Positions 1-8,572 of a stretch of DNA of 52,850 nt are shown here, piece after piece. Below the pieces are notes generated by a model that did not search any database, was not told the DNA's origin, and saw nothing but the letters and a program-made list of their open reading frames with translations. Position numbers and translations under genes: made by a program. The DNA is from an uncultured Bacteroidota bacterium. Lineage in GTDB: Bacteria > Bacteroidota > Bacteroidia > Flavobacteriales > Flavobacteriaceae. The stretch's first letter is position 1. Every line of letters starts with the position of its first letter. The stretch is taken from NCBI GenBank assembly GCA_902557655.1, contig CACEAZ010000012.1, positions 1 to 52,850 on the forward strand, written 5' to 3'.

Positions 1-1442
1 ATGGATATGGATTATCAACACCTGTCAATGAGCAATACAATTGTAAAAATTTATCTGATCGAGGTGTTGGTTATGGAATTGAGTCATTAACCGTTGACGG
101 AAACAATGTAATTGAAGTTTATTCAAAGATTCAAGAAATTAGAAAAAAAATAATTAAAAAACCACAACCTTTTTTGATCGAATTTAAAACATTCAGAATT
201 AGAGGTCATGAAGAGGCAAGCGGTGTAAAGTATGTACCGAAAGAACTTTTAGAAAAATGGAGTAAAAAAGATCCTGTTTTAAATTTTGAAGCTTTTTTAA
301 TTGATTCGTCAATCTTAACCGTTGAAGATGTTACTAAAATAAAAAAAGGTATCACTAAAGAAATTGATACAAATCTTGAAAAAACATTTAACGAAAAAAA
401 AATAATCTCGTCTGCTGAAAACGAGTTGTCAGACGTATATGCTGATTTTAACTTTAAAAAAGTTGAAAAGTCAAATGAAGTTCAAAACATGCGACTTGTT
501 GATTCAATTTCTGATGGACTAAAAGAGGCAATGTATAAAAATGACAGCCTTATCATAATGGGGCAGGATATTGCCGAATATGGCGGTGTTTTTAAAATTA
601 CAGAGGGATTTGTTGATCTTTTTGGAAAAGATAGAGTAAGAAATACTCCAATTTGCGAATCTTCAATAATTGAAATTGCAATGGGTTTATCTATATGCAA
701 CAGAAAAAGTATAGTTGAATTACAATTTTCAGATTTTATAACTTCTGGATTTAATCCTGTGGTTAACTATTTGGCAAAATCTCACTATAGATGGGGGCAA
801 AATGCAGATATAGTTCTAAGAATGCCTTGTGGTGCTGGAGTAGGAGCAGGACCTTTTCATTCTCAAACAAATGAAGCATGGTTTACAAAAACTCCTGGGT
901 TGATTGTTGTTTATCCATCAACCCCCATAGATGCTAAAGGCTTATTGATTTCTTCAATTGAAAATCCAAACCCAGTTTTGTTTTTTGAACACAAAGCTTT
1001 GTATAGAAGTATTAGAGATGATGTGCCAAATGGTTATTATAATATAGAGATTGGAAAAGCTAAGTTATTAAACGTCGGTACAGATATAACAATTATTACA
1101 TATGGTTCAGGAGTTCATGAGTCTATTAAAACTATAAAAAAACACTCTTTAAGCGCTGATTTAATTGATTTAAGAACTTTGTCTCCGTTGGATAATGATT
1201 CTATCATTCAGTCTGTTAGAAAGACCGGAAAAGCAATAATTTTACAGGAAGATAGTTTGTTTGGAGGTTTAGCCTCTGAAATTTCTTCAATAATTATGGA
1301 AAATTGTTTTGAAAATTTAGATGCCCCTGTAATAAGAGTTGGAAGTTTAGACACACCCATTCCATTTGAAGAAACACTTGAGAAACAATACCTTCCTTTT
1401 GAGAGATTTGAATCTGAAATTTTAAAACTTATTGATTACTAA
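1..1442 (+). CDS. Branched-chain/2-oxo acid dehydrogenase E1, fused alpha-beta subunits (5' partial)
   Basis: Thiamine-diphosphate E1 component of a 2-oxoacid dehydrogenase complex, probably the branched-chain one; it decarboxylates 2-oxoacids and passes the acyl group to E2 lipoate. The gene enters from the left edge; its reading frame is open from base 3 with no start, so the TTG at 174 is internal. About 480 residues remain. The first part is the end of the alpha region (GYGIESLTVDGN, then RGHEEASG). The beta region begins near MRLVDSISDGLKEAM and contains MGQDIAEYGGVFK, the GVGAGPFHSQ loop and the C-terminal transketolase domain with LRTLSPLD. Alpha and beta in one chain is the usual Bacteroidetes arrangement. 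A promoter-bearing gap separates it from the helicase gene. The family is certain; substrate preference is not shown by sequence alone. Confidence 0.93.
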   Translation, partial: GYGLSTPVNEQYNCKNLSDRGVGYGIESLTVDGNNVIEVYSKIQEIRKKIIKKPQPFLIEFKTFRIRGHEEASGVKYVPKELLEKWSKKDPVLNFEAFLIDSSILTVEDVTKIKKGITKEIDTNLEKTFNEKKIISSAENELSDVYADFNFKKVEKSNEVQNMRLVDSISDGLKEAMYKNDSLIIMGQDIAEYGGVFKITEGFVDLFGKDRVRNTPICESSIIEIAMGLSICNRKSIVELQFSDFITSGFNPVVNYLAKSHYRWGQNADIVLRMPCGAGVGAGPFHSQTNEAWFTKTPGLIVVYPSTPIDAKGLLISSIENPNPVLFFEHKALYRSIRDDVPNGYYNIEIGKAKLLNVGTDITIITYGSGVHESIKTIKKHSLSADLIDLRTLSPLDNDSIIQSVRKTGKAIILQEDSLFGGLASEISSIIMENCFENLDAPVIRVGSLDTPIPFEETLEKQYLPFERFESEILKLIDY

Positions 1443-1473
1443 TTTTTTTTATCTATATATTTTAAAAAAAATA

Positions 1474-1503
1474 TTGATAAACTTATAATTCTTCCTATTT
1501 TTG
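1474..1503 (+). promoter_or_regulatory. Bacteroidetes-type promoter for the helicase gene
   Basis: TTG at 1474-1476 is followed after 19 bases by TATTTTTG at 1496-1503, which fits the Bacteroidetes primary sigma consensus (TTG, 19-21 bases, TAnnTTTG). Transcription would start around 1508-1511, giving a leader of roughly a dozen bases before the ATG at 1522. Confidence 0.6.
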
Positions 1504-1521
1504 CGAATCTCATTTATTTAA

Positions 1522-3039
1522 ATGTCATTAAAAACTGAAATAGATTTATATAACTATCAAAGGGGTGCAATTGATAAAATCTTTGAGAGATTTGAAGATT
1601 GCCCAAATGACTATCACCTTTTGTACCAGCTACCAACGGGTGGAGGCAAAACAATAATTTTTTCTGAAATTGTAAGGCAATACTTAAGGTTAAAGAAGAA
1701 AAAAGTTGTTGTTTTAACCCACAGAATAGAATTATGTAATCAAACATCTAAAGTCTTAAGTGATTTTGGAGTTCTTAATAAGGTTATAAACAGTAAAGCT
1801 TCACTAGACGATCAAGAAAATTATAGTTGTTTTGTGGCTATGGTTGAAACACTTAATAACAGATTAATTGATGACAAAATTGATATCTCTGATGTTGGGC
1901 TAGTTATCATAGATGAAGCGCATTACAATTCATTTACTAAGCTTTTTAAATTTTTTAGTTCAGCATTCATGCTAGGTGTTACTGCTACACCCTTAAGTTC
2001 TAATATCAACCTACCAATGACAGATAATTATGATGAATTAATTGTAGGAGAATCAATAAGTGAACTAATTAAGAATAACTTTCTTGCTAAAGCCAATCTT
2101 TACACGTATAATGTGGGACTTACTTCTTTAATTGTGGGGGCTAACGGAGATTATACAGTGAAATCATCTGAAGAGCTTTACACAAACAATGATATGCTTT
2201 CAAAATTATTAATTGCTTATGAGGAGAGGTGTTTAAACAAAAAGACATTGATTTTTAATAATGGAATTAATACTTCTTTGATAGTATATGATACTTTTAA
2301 AAAAGCTGGGTTAAATATAAAACATTTAGACAATACGGCTACTAAAAAACAAAGAGCTGAAATCCTAAAATGGTTTAAAGAAACAGATAATGCAATATTA
2401 ACTTCTGTAAGTATTTTGACTACTGGTTTTGACGAACCTACTGTCAAGTGTATAATGATAAACAGAGCAACAAAATCATTAACTCTTTACTATCAAATGA
2501 TAGGTAGAGGTTCAAGATTGTTAAAGGAAAAAAACACTTTTGAAGTTATTGATTTAGGAAACAACTTCTATAGATTTGGGGAATGGGGTTCTGATATTGA
2601 TTGGCACAAAATATTTAGAAATCCATTGAATTATCTAGACAGTATTCAATCTGATGAAGAAATTGAAGGGAGATTTAGATATGAAATGCCAGATGAAATA
2701 AAAGAATTATTTTCAAATTCAAATGATCTTTTCTTTGATGTGGATAAAACATACGTAGCCTCAATTCAAAGCGGAAAATCATCTAAAACAGTGCTAGAAA
2801 AAGCAATAGACCATCATTCTCTCATATGTATTGAAAACAGTGAAGACGAGTTTGATGCACTTATTTTAGTTAAAGAACTAGGAGATGATATAGATTATGT
2901 AATTAAAAGATATTCTAAATGTATTAGTAAGAGTACAACTAATTTCTTGGAATGGTTAACAGAGGATTATAAGAAAAGGTTAAGGACAAATATTAGAAAT
3001 AATTTTGATGAAATTAAAAAGAAAAAAATAATTTATTAA
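1522..3039 (+). CDS. Superfamily 2 DEAD/DEAH-box helicase
   Basis: ATP-dependent SF2 helicase of the SSL2-like group. All core motifs are visible: motif I TGGGKT (residues 39-44), motif II DEAH (131-134), motif III TATP (154-157), motif V around TSVSILTTGFDEP (294-306) and motif VI QMIGRGSR (325-332). The last 150 or so residues match no domain I recognise. Length is 505 aa. It starts at ATG 1522 behind a clear promoter and is followed after 9 bases by the HMA gene, so the two are probably co-transcribed. The substrate (DNA or RNA) is not evident. Proteins of this architecture are common, single-domain and poorly characterised in Flavobacteria. Confidence 0.9.
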   Translation: MSLKTEIDLYNYQRGAIDKIFERFEDCPNDYHLLYQLPTGGGKTIIFSEIVRQYLRLKKKKVVVLTHRIELCNQTSKVLSDFGVLNKVINSKASLDDQENYSCFVAMVETLNNRLIDDKIDISDVGLVIIDEAHYNSFTKLFKFFSSAFMLGVTATPLSSNINLPMTDNYDELIVGESISELIKNNFLAKANLYTYNVGLTSLIVGANGDYTVKSSEELYTNNDMLSKLLIAYEERCLNKKTLIFNNGINTSLIVYDTFKKAGLNIKHLDNTATKKQRAEILKWFKETDNAILTSVSILTTGFDEPTVKCIMINRATKSLTLYYQMIGRGSRLLKEKNTFEVIDLGNNFYRFGEWGSDIDWHKIFRNPLNYLDSIQSDEEIEGRFRYEMPDEIKELFSNSNDLFFDVDKTYVASIQSGKSSKTVLEKAIDHHSLICIENSEDEFDALILVKELGDDIDYVIKRYSKCISKSTTNFLEWLTEDYKKRLRTNIRNNFDEIKKKKIIY

Positions 3040-3048
3040 TTTTAATTT

Positions 3049-3549
3049 ATGGGTTTTTTTAAATGGCATAAAGATTACGCCGAAAAAAGTTTAAATATGT
3101 TTGGTTTATCTACTTATCAGGGATTTTGGATTTCCTTTATTAAAGGTTTAATCCTGGGAGCTATTATTATGTGGTTTGTTGGATGTAATGAGCAAGTTGT
3201 TATTAAAAAAGCTCCAACATCACAAATTTCTGATGACAATAAAAATTCATTAGTTGCTGATTATAGTATTGGTGTAAAGGGTAACTGTGGCATGTGTAAA
3301 TCCACAATTGAAAAAGCAGTTTTAGAATTAGAATTTATTGATGAAGCAGAGTGGGGGATTAAAACTAAAATTCTGGATCTTAAATTTAATGATTCCTCAA
3401 ATTTTGATTTAGATGCATTAAATATAGCCATAACAGAATCAGGCTATGAAACAATGAATTCTACTGCAAATCAATCTTCATATGACGCACTTCCAGGATG
3501 TTGTAAATATGATCGTAATATGCAGGTATATAGTCCTAAATCAGATTAA
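3049..3549 (+). CDS. Membrane-anchored heavy-metal-associated (HMA) domain protein
   Basis: 166-residue protein with an amphipathic N-terminus, one hydrophobic segment (about residues 27-45, ending FVGC), a short linker, and an HMA-like domain from about residue 72. The metal site motif is GNCGMCKSTIEKAV, equivalent to MxCxxC of CopZ/Atx1. Near the C-terminus there is a second cysteine cluster, GCCKYD, which I recall as typical of periplasmic Bacteroidetes HMA proteins that otherwise carry a cleaved signal peptide. FVGC resembles a lipobox only loosely, so a membrane anchor or a lipoprotein are both possible. It probably binds a soft metal such as copper in the periplasm. It sits between helicase and GT9 genes; no metal exporter is nearby. 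Confidence 0.72.
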   Translation: MGFFKWHKDYAEKSLNMFGLSTYQGFWISFIKGLILGAIIMWFVGCNEQVVIKKAPTSQISDDNKNSLVADYSIGVKGNCGMCKSTIEKAVLELEFIDEAEWGIKTKILDLKFNDSSNFDLDALNIAITESGYETMNSTANQSSYDALPGCCKYDRNMQVYSPKSD

Positions 3550-3551
3550 AC

Positions 3552-4589
3552 TTGAATCCTAAAGGGAATATAAACTATCTCAGAAGAAAAATCACTAGAT
3601 TTTTTTCAAGAATAATTGTTAGTAATAAGTTTTCCGAAAATCAATTCAATCAAGACCTAACTCAAGTAAAAAAAGTCTTAATAATTAGACCTAATCATAG
3701 GTTGGGTAATTCTTTACTTTTAACTCCATTAGTAAAAGAAGTAGTAAAAATTTTCCCAAATTGTGAAATCCACTTATTTCTTAAAGGTAATTTAGGAAAT
3801 GTAGTTTTTGAGAATTATAAGGATGTGACTAAAATTATAAAATTACCGAGAAAGCCTTTTAAAAATATATTGAATTATTTTGAATGCTGGTTTTCAATTT
3901 TAGGTCAAAATTATGATGTTTCAATAAATGCTAACAGAGTGTCATCATCTGGGAAACTAGCCGCTAGACTCTCAAGATCAAAATATAAGTTTTACAATGT
4001 TTTAAACAGAGAATTATCCAATTTTGAAGATTATAACCACAACGCAAAAAATCCTGTATATAACCTAAGACATCTTATAAAAAACAAATTAAATAGATTT
4101 AATAAAGATATTTCTAAGTTAGATTTAAAATTAAGAGATTATGAAATTGATAATGGATACAAATTATTAAACTCAATGTTTAGAGAAAATAAACCTGTAA
4201 TTTCAATTTTTACATTTGCTACTGGTGATAAATGTTACGATGAAATATGGTGGGATAAATTGTATTCTAAACTTAAAGAATTTGAAAGAGATTTTAATAT
4301 TTTAGAAATACTTCCAATGGAGAATGTTTCTAAGATAAATTTTGCCTCAAAATCTTATTATAGTAGAGACATAAGAGAGATTGCTAGTGTTATGTATCAA
4401 TGTGAAGTTTTTATAGGTGCAGATAGCGGTATGATGCATTTAGCTCATTCTAGTAACACTAAAACAATTGGATTGTTTAGTATTACAGAGCCAGAATTTT
4501 ATGGTGTGTATGGTGATCAAAACATTTCAATTAACACCAATATATATGATCATGATTATATACTTAATAAAGTAAGGGAGATAATTTAA
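3552..4589 (+). CDS. Glycosyltransferase family 9 (heptosyltransferase-like)
   Basis: 345-residue GT-B enzyme resembling LPS heptosyltransferases. The N-terminal Rossmann domain begins at KVLIIRPNHRLGNSLLLTPLV (visible as IRPNHRLGNSLL), and the C-terminal domain has the GADSGMMHLAHS loop that binds the nucleotide sugar in GT9 enzymes. It likely adds a sugar to lipopolysaccharide or a related glycan at the inner membrane. The start is TTG at 3552, two bases after the preceding stop. No ATG precedes the conserved domain, so a TTG start with translational coupling is the best reading. The sugar transferred cannot be told from sequence. Confidence 0.85.
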   Translation: MNPKGNINYLRRKITRFFSRIIVSNKFSENQFNQDLTQVKKVLIIRPNHRLGNSLLLTPLVKEVVKIFPNCEIHLFLKGNLGNVVFENYKDVTKIIKLPRKPFKNILNYFECWFSILGQNYDVSINANRVSSSGKLAARLSRSKYKFYNVLNRELSNFEDYNHNAKNPVYNLRHLIKNKLNRFNKDISKLDLKLRDYEIDNGYKLLNSMFRENKPVISIFTFATGDKCYDEIWWDKLYSKLKEFERDFNILEILPMENVSKINFASKSYYSRDIREIASVMYQCEVFIGADSGMMHLAHSSNTKTIGLFSITEPEFYGVYGDQNISINTNIYDHDYILNKVREII

Positions 4590-4662
4590 CCTGGTTTGTC
4601 TTATAATTTATATTATGTAAAATAGGATTTGTTTATACCTAACCTATTAAAATAATTTTTAA

Positions 4663-5760
4663 TTAATTTTTTTCTATGTATACTGAAGTTGATGGAAATG
4701 CAAATTCACAATTGTATTTATTTACAATGTCAATAATATCGTAATTAATTTTTTGTTGTGCGTCAATAAGATCTTCCCAATCAGGGCTATTTACATAATA
4801 CAATACCATAATATCTAATGAGCTAGCACCAAAATTTAAAAATCTTACTCTACCATCCTGGTTAGTTAAAGGATGATCATCAATCAATGTTTGAATATCG
4901 TTTACAATATTTTTAATATTTTCAACGGAAGTATCATATGTAAGACCAATATTAAACTTAACTCTCCTAACTGGTCTAGCGCCCAAATTGTCTAATTCTG
5001 TACTAATAATATTCTTATTGGGTACTGTAACTATACTTTTATCAAAGGTTCTAATTCTTGTACTTCTAAATCCAACTTTTTCAACTACTCCAGTAACACC
5101 CCCTAGAGTAACTATATCACCGACAGTGAAGGGTTTATCGAAAAAGATAGTAAATGAACCTAATAAATTTTCCAAACTTTCCTTAGAGGCCAATGCAAAT
5201 GCAACCCCACCTATTCCTAGTCCTGTGACCAATGCTGTAATATTAACTTCAAAAACATCACCTAAAATCATTACAAGCCCCAAAACAATAGAAATAACCT
5301 TAGCTATATCAATTGCGAAAGGAATTAATTGATCGTCAACCTTACTTTCAGTTTCAAGGGCTTTATTTTTTAATTTATAACCGACAAAATCAATAGATCT
5401 TAATACAACCCAAAAAACAGTTACTAATAATAATAAATTAAATCCTTTTGAAATCAAATTGCTAAAACCAAAACTACCATTATCAGAAATTAAAAAATTA
5501 GGAATATTAATAAGTTTAACAGAAAAAAATAAAAGAATTAGTAAAAGAAAATATTTTAGTGGATTATTTAGTAAATTTTTAAATGTTTTAGTATCTATAT
5601 CGTTCTGATTTTTACCAAATATATTAAACAACAATTTTATAATAAGTGACTTTACAGGAATAATAATAAAATAGCCAATAATTATAGCAAGTAAAAAAAA
5701 TAGATAATCTTTTAATGAATTTTCAAGAAATTCAATATTTAAAAATTCGATCGTTTCCAT
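4663..5760 (-). CDS. MscS-family mechanosensitive channel
   Basis: Small-conductance mechanosensitive channel of the inner membrane that opens during hypo-osmotic shock. Several hydrophobic segments fill the first 170 residues. The pore helix TM3 is recognisable in the Gly/Ala-rich stretch TGLGIGGVAFALASKESLEN, followed by the cytoplasmic beta domain (FTVGDIVTLGGVTGVVEKVGFRSTRIRTFD, with NKNI) and a C-terminal alpha/beta domain. I chose ATG at 5760 (365 aa). The upstream TTG at 5775 is better explained as part of the -7 promoter element. It converges on the GT9 gene across 73 AT-rich bases. Confidence 0.92.
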   Translation of the reverse strand: METIEFLNIEFLENSLKDYLFFLLAIIIGYFIIIPVKSLIIKLLFNIFGKNQNDIDTKTFKNLLNNPLKYFLLLILLFFSVKLINIPNFLISDNGSFGFSNLISKGFNLLLLVTVFWVVLRSIDFVGYKLKNKALETESKVDDQLIPFAIDIAKVISIVLGLVMILGDVFEVNITALVTGLGIGGVAFALASKESLENLLGSFTIFFDKPFTVGDIVTLGGVTGVVEKVGFRSTRIRTFDKSIVTVPNKNIISTELDNLGARPVRRVKFNIGLTYDTSVENIKNIVNDIQTLIDDHPLTNQDGRVRFLNFGASSLDIMVLYYVNSPDWEDLIDAQQKINYDIIDIVNKYNCEFAFPSTSVYIEKN

Positions 5761-5772
5761 AAAATATTTTTT

Positions 5773-5780
5773 CAAAAATA
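5773..5780 (-). promoter_or_regulatory. -7 promoter element of the MscS-like gene
   Basis: On the minus strand the bases read TATTTTTG, an exact TAnnTTTG match, 12 bases upstream of the ATG at 5760. No good -33 TTG is seen. The element contains the TTG that would otherwise be taken as an upstream start, and implies a very short leader. Confidence 0.45.
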
Positions 5781-5875
5781 TTAAAAATAAATCTATAGAA
5801 GTATTTAATTAATCTAATTTATTATTAAATTCAAGCAATTAAATTATAACTAACCCTACTAATACCTAATTATTT

Positions 5876-6394
5876 ATGAAAAAATTTATTTTAATCGCTT
5901 GTTTATCGATGTTCATTTTAAACAATTCGTGTGAATCACCAGTATCATCTGTCGGAATGACTTCATGGGAAGGAGTTAAAGATATGAAATGGCATATAGG
6001 AACTGAAGCACCTATTAAAACTGTTGCAGAATTTGAGGATGCTTGGAAATCAAGAGATTATGACAAAATGAAATCAATGTGTACTGATACAACAACATTT
6101 GTTTCTGGTGATGGTGTTCCAGAAAGCATAGACGAACTAATTGCTAATGTTAAAAGGCAAAATTCAGTACGTGATTCAATTGGGGCAACACTCATTTGGG
6201 AAACTAAACAGGTTTTCTCTGTTGACCTAAAGCCTGGTGAAGGTGGAGAACACGTACACAGTTATATCGATGCTAAATACACTGAAGGTGAAGCTACCAA
6301 TAGATTCAGAGCAATTCAAAGATGGTTTGTTTCAGATGGAAAGATTGTACAACAAAGCTCCTACTGGCAAGACATTGTTGACGAAGAAAATTAA
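5876..6394 (+). CDS. SnoaL/NTF2-like lipoprotein, first of a tandem pair
   Basis: 172 residues. A type II signal peptide ends in a lipobox-like LNNSC with the lipidated Cys at residue 19. The mature part looks like an NTF2/SnoaL-like cone fold: an opening helix EFEDAWKSRDYDKMKSMCTDTTTF (visible as AWKSRDYDKM), then beta strands with GEGGEHVHSY and a final GKIVQQSSYW. Such domains bind small ligands or act as minor enzymes, but no function can be assigned here. The next gene is a clear paralogue. The pair is likely co-transcribed and ends at a strong terminator. Location is probably the outer-membrane periplasmic face. Confidence 0.7.
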   Translation: MKKFILIACLSMFILNNSCESPVSSVGMTSWEGVKDMKWHIGTEAPIKTVAEFEDAWKSRDYDKMKSMCTDTTTFVSGDGVPESIDELIANVKRQNSVRDSIGATLIWETKQVFSVDLKPGEGGEHVHSYIDAKYTEGEATNRFRAIQRWFVSDGKIVQQSSYWQDIVDEEN

Positions 6395-6415
6395 TACTAA
6401 CTAAATTAAATTACT

Positions 6416-6913
6416 ATGAAATTATTTAAAATTACACTTTTTGCTTTAGCCACATTAATGATGACTAATTGCTCGAACTCGGAAAGATCGATGGGTTTTA
6501 CTAATTGGTCTGACGATGGTAAAGAATACAAGTTCTTTTTAGGAACTGATCAAGCAGTTCAAGTTGTAAGAGATCTTGATAAAGCATGGGCAGAAAGAGA
6601 TTATGAAGGAATGAGAGCGTTTTTATCAGATACTGCAAAGTTTTATTGGCCTAATGGAGTGATACACAATGGAACTGATGATTTTATTGACGCTATATCA
6701 GCAAACGAAGTTCCAGAAAATGCATGGACATTAAATGGTGCATTTTCAATTGATCTTGACCCTTCAATCGGAGGAGAACATGTTCATGCTTCTATAAGTG
6801 GAAATATTGCAGATTCACTAGGTGTTAAAAAAGACTATCACGAAAAATATTATGTGATTGATGGCAAGGTTGTTACTTGGCACCAATGGAGAATGGATGT
6901 TAAACCTGAATAA
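6416..6913 (+). CDS. SnoaL/NTF2-like lipoprotein, second of a tandem pair
   Basis: 165 residues with a lipoprotein signal (lipobox MMTNC, Cys 19). It shares the preceding gene's plan: MGFTNW after the lipid Cys, KAWAERDYEGMRAFLSDT aligned with the AWKSRDYDKM helix, the identical GGEHVH motif, and a GKVVTWHQW ending. The shared features point to a local duplication with substantial divergence. It begins 21 bases after the first copy's stop and is followed by the terminator at 6931-6964. Function is unknown; the conserved GGEHVH histidines could line a ligand pocket. Confidence 0.7.
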   Translation: MKLFKITLFALATLMMTNCSNSERSMGFTNWSDDGKEYKFFLGTDQAVQVVRDLDKAWAERDYEGMRAFLSDTAKFYWPNGVIHNGTDDFIDAISANEVPENAWTLNGAFSIDLDPSIGGEHVHASISGNIADSLGVKKDYHEKYYVIDGKVVTWHQWRMDVKPE

Positions 6914-6930
6914 TATAAGATAAATACATA

Positions 6931-6964
6931 AAAAAAGCACCGATTAAATCGGTGCTTTTTTTTT
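6931..6964. terminator. Bidirectional intrinsic terminator
   Basis: GCACCGATT (6937-6945) pairs with AATCGGTGC (6947-6955). The stem extends into an A run (6931-6936) on the left and a T run (6956-6964) on the right, so it has a U tract when read from either side. It lies between the converging lipoprotein pair and the prohibitin-like gene that ends the lpx operon. Confidence 0.9.
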
Positions 6965-6980
6965 AAATTAAATTGGGTAT

Positions 6981-7796
6981 TTAGTTGTTACCTAAAATCA
7001 GGGGCAAACCATCCTCACCACTTCCGATAATAACTACTTTTGAATTTCCTGACTCAGCTAGCTTAATTGTAGCTTCTATCCCTTTATCTTTAAGCACATT
7101 AGTTGTTAAAGAAGCTGCCAGAATTCTGTTTGCATCTGCTTTACCTTTGGCTTCAATTCTTACTTTTTCAGCCTCTTTTGATGCAGTAACTAATCTAAAC
7201 TCATATTCTAATGATTCTTGTTCTTGTTTTAACTTTCTTTCAATAGCTTGTTTAATCGAAGGAGGAAGAGTAACATCTCTTACTAAGATCTCATTTAATT
7301 GAATATATTGATCATTAACAATTTTCTTAGTTTCTTCAAAGATTTCTAATTGTATAGCATCTCTTTTAGATGAATATAACTGCTCAGGTGTATATCTTCC
7401 TACAACACTTCTTGCAGCGGATCTGATAGCTGGTAATAGAATTCTTTGCTTATATGCCTCACTTTTTTCCTTGTGTAGTTTACCTAAGTCTTCATATTTA
7501 GGTTGAAACCAAGCTGAAGCCTCTAACTGAATATCAAGCCCATTAGAGGATAAAACATTCATTTTTTCAAAAACTTCTTGTTGTCTAACTTCATAAACAT
7601 ACACTGTATTCCATGGTAATACTATATGAAATCCTTCGTCTAAAGGTGGCTCATCAGTTACAACCCCTCCGTCAAAAAGTTTATATAATACGCCTGCTTC
7701 ACCACTTCCGATAGTGACAAATGATTTTGCTATTACTAATAATCCAAATGTTAAGATTATTAATAGCGGTACTCCAATTTTTGGTAAATTATTCAT
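6981..7796 (-). CDS. Prohibitin-family SPFH/Band 7 protein
   Basis: 271 residues. One N-terminal membrane helix (about residues 8-26), then an SPFH/Band 7 domain (GSGEAGVLYKLFDGGV, VLPWNTVYVYEVRQQE), then a charged coiled-coil region rich in KEAEK and AKGKADANR, as in eukaryotic prohibitins and bacterial HflK/C-like proteins. It probably forms large ring or scaffold assemblies at the inner membrane and may modulate proteolysis or membrane organisation. It is the last gene of the lpx-efp-sucD-fabG run, 26 bases after fabG, and stops just before the terminator. Confidence 0.88.
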   Translation of the reverse strand: MNNLPKIGVPLLIILTFGLLVIAKSFVTIGSGEAGVLYKLFDGGVVTDEPPLDEGFHIVLPWNTVYVYEVRQQEVFEKMNVLSSNGLDIQLEASAWFQPKYEDLGKLHKEKSEAYKQRILLPAIRSAARSVVGRYTPEQLYSSKRDAIQLEIFEETKKIVNDQYIQLNEILVRDVTLPPSIKQAIERKLKQEQESLEYEFRLVTASKEAEKVRIEAKGKADANRILAASLTTNVLKDKGIEATIKLAESGNSKVVIIGSGEDGLPLILGNN

Positions 7797-7822
7797 ATTT
7801 ATATTTATTTAAATTAAAATTA

Positions 7823-8569
7823 TTAAGTTAATAAACCACCGTTAACGTGAATGGTTTGTCCTGTTACGTATGATGACATGTCACTTGCAAGCCATACACA
7901 CGTGTCTGCTATATCTGAGGGCTTCCCTCCTCTTTTCAACGGAATAGAATCTCTCCACTCCTGTACTACTTTTTCGTCTAAAACTTCTGTCATTTCTGTT
8001 TCAATAAATCCGGGTGCAATAACATTGCATCTAATATTTCTAGAACCCAACTCAAGTGCGATGGATTTAGAAAACCCAATAATTCCTGCCTTTGAAGCAG
8101 CATAATTAGATTGACCTGCATTTCCCTTGACACCAACAACAGAACTCATATTTATAATCGATCCAAATCTTTGCTTTAGCATAGTCCTCTGGATGGCTTT
8201 GGTCATGTTAAATACCGATTTAAGATTAATCTCAATTACCTTGTCAAAGTCTTCTTCCTGCATTCTCATCAACAAATTGTCTCTTGTAATTCCCGCATTA
8301 TTTATTAAAATATCGATTACAGGAAATTCTTTAGTAATCTGATCAACTAAGTTTTGGCAATCTTGATAGTTTGAAGCATCTGATTTAAATCCTTTAACAA
8401 CAACATCATTATTTGATAATTCATTTTCGATTTCTTTGGCTAAATCGGAGGAGCTGGAAAAAGTAAATAGAACGTTTGCGCCATGATCCGCAAAAGTCTT
8501 AGCTATACCACGACCAATTCCTCTAGTTGCTCCTGTAATAATAGCTGTTTTTCCTTTTAAAATTTTCAT
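7823..8569 (-). CDS. fabG: 3-oxoacyl-[acyl-carrier-protein] reductase
   Basis: Short-chain dehydrogenase of 248 residues that reduces 3-oxoacyl-ACP to 3-hydroxyacyl-ACP with NADPH in fatty acid elongation. The nucleotide motif is GATRGIGRGIA (residues 13-23), NNAG follows, and the catalytic set is Ser in NMSSVVG and Tyr/Lys in YAASK. The C-terminus (SSYVTGQTIHVNGG) is typical. It follows sucD by 3 bases in an operon that also carries fabZ and lpxA, which use its product class. Another SDR role is possible, but the sequence is close to canonical FabG. Confidence 0.9.
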   Translation of the reverse strand: MKILKGKTAIITGATRGIGRGIAKTFADHGANVLFTFSSSSDLAKEIENELSNNDVVVKGFKSDASNYQDCQNLVDQITKEFPVIDILINNAGITRDNLLMRMQEEDFDKVIEINLKSVFNMTKAIQRTMLKQRFGSIINMSSVVGVKGNAGQSNYAASKAGIIGFSKSIALELGSRNIRCNVIAPGFIETEMTEVLDEKVVQEWRDSIPLKRGGKPSDIADTCVWLASDMSSYVTGQTIHVNGGLLT

Positions 8570-8572
8570 AAA

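Noticed and set aside
174-1442. Stand-alone E1 beta gene starting at 174
   Set aside because: The frame is open back to base 3 and encodes conserved E1 alpha sequence, so the gene is a fusion cut by the window edge.
1443-1475. Terminator made of T and A runs after the E1 gene
   Set aside because: The pairing is A-T only with no GC stem; it cannot be told apart from background composition.
4590-4662. Terminator between the GT9 and MscS genes
   Set aside because: Only a 6-bp AATAGG/CCTATT repeat with a long loop and no U tract was found.
6870-6900. Second sigma54-like TTGGCAC sequence
   Set aside because: It is inside the coding region of the second lipoprotein and lacks a TTGC-like -12 at the right spacing.
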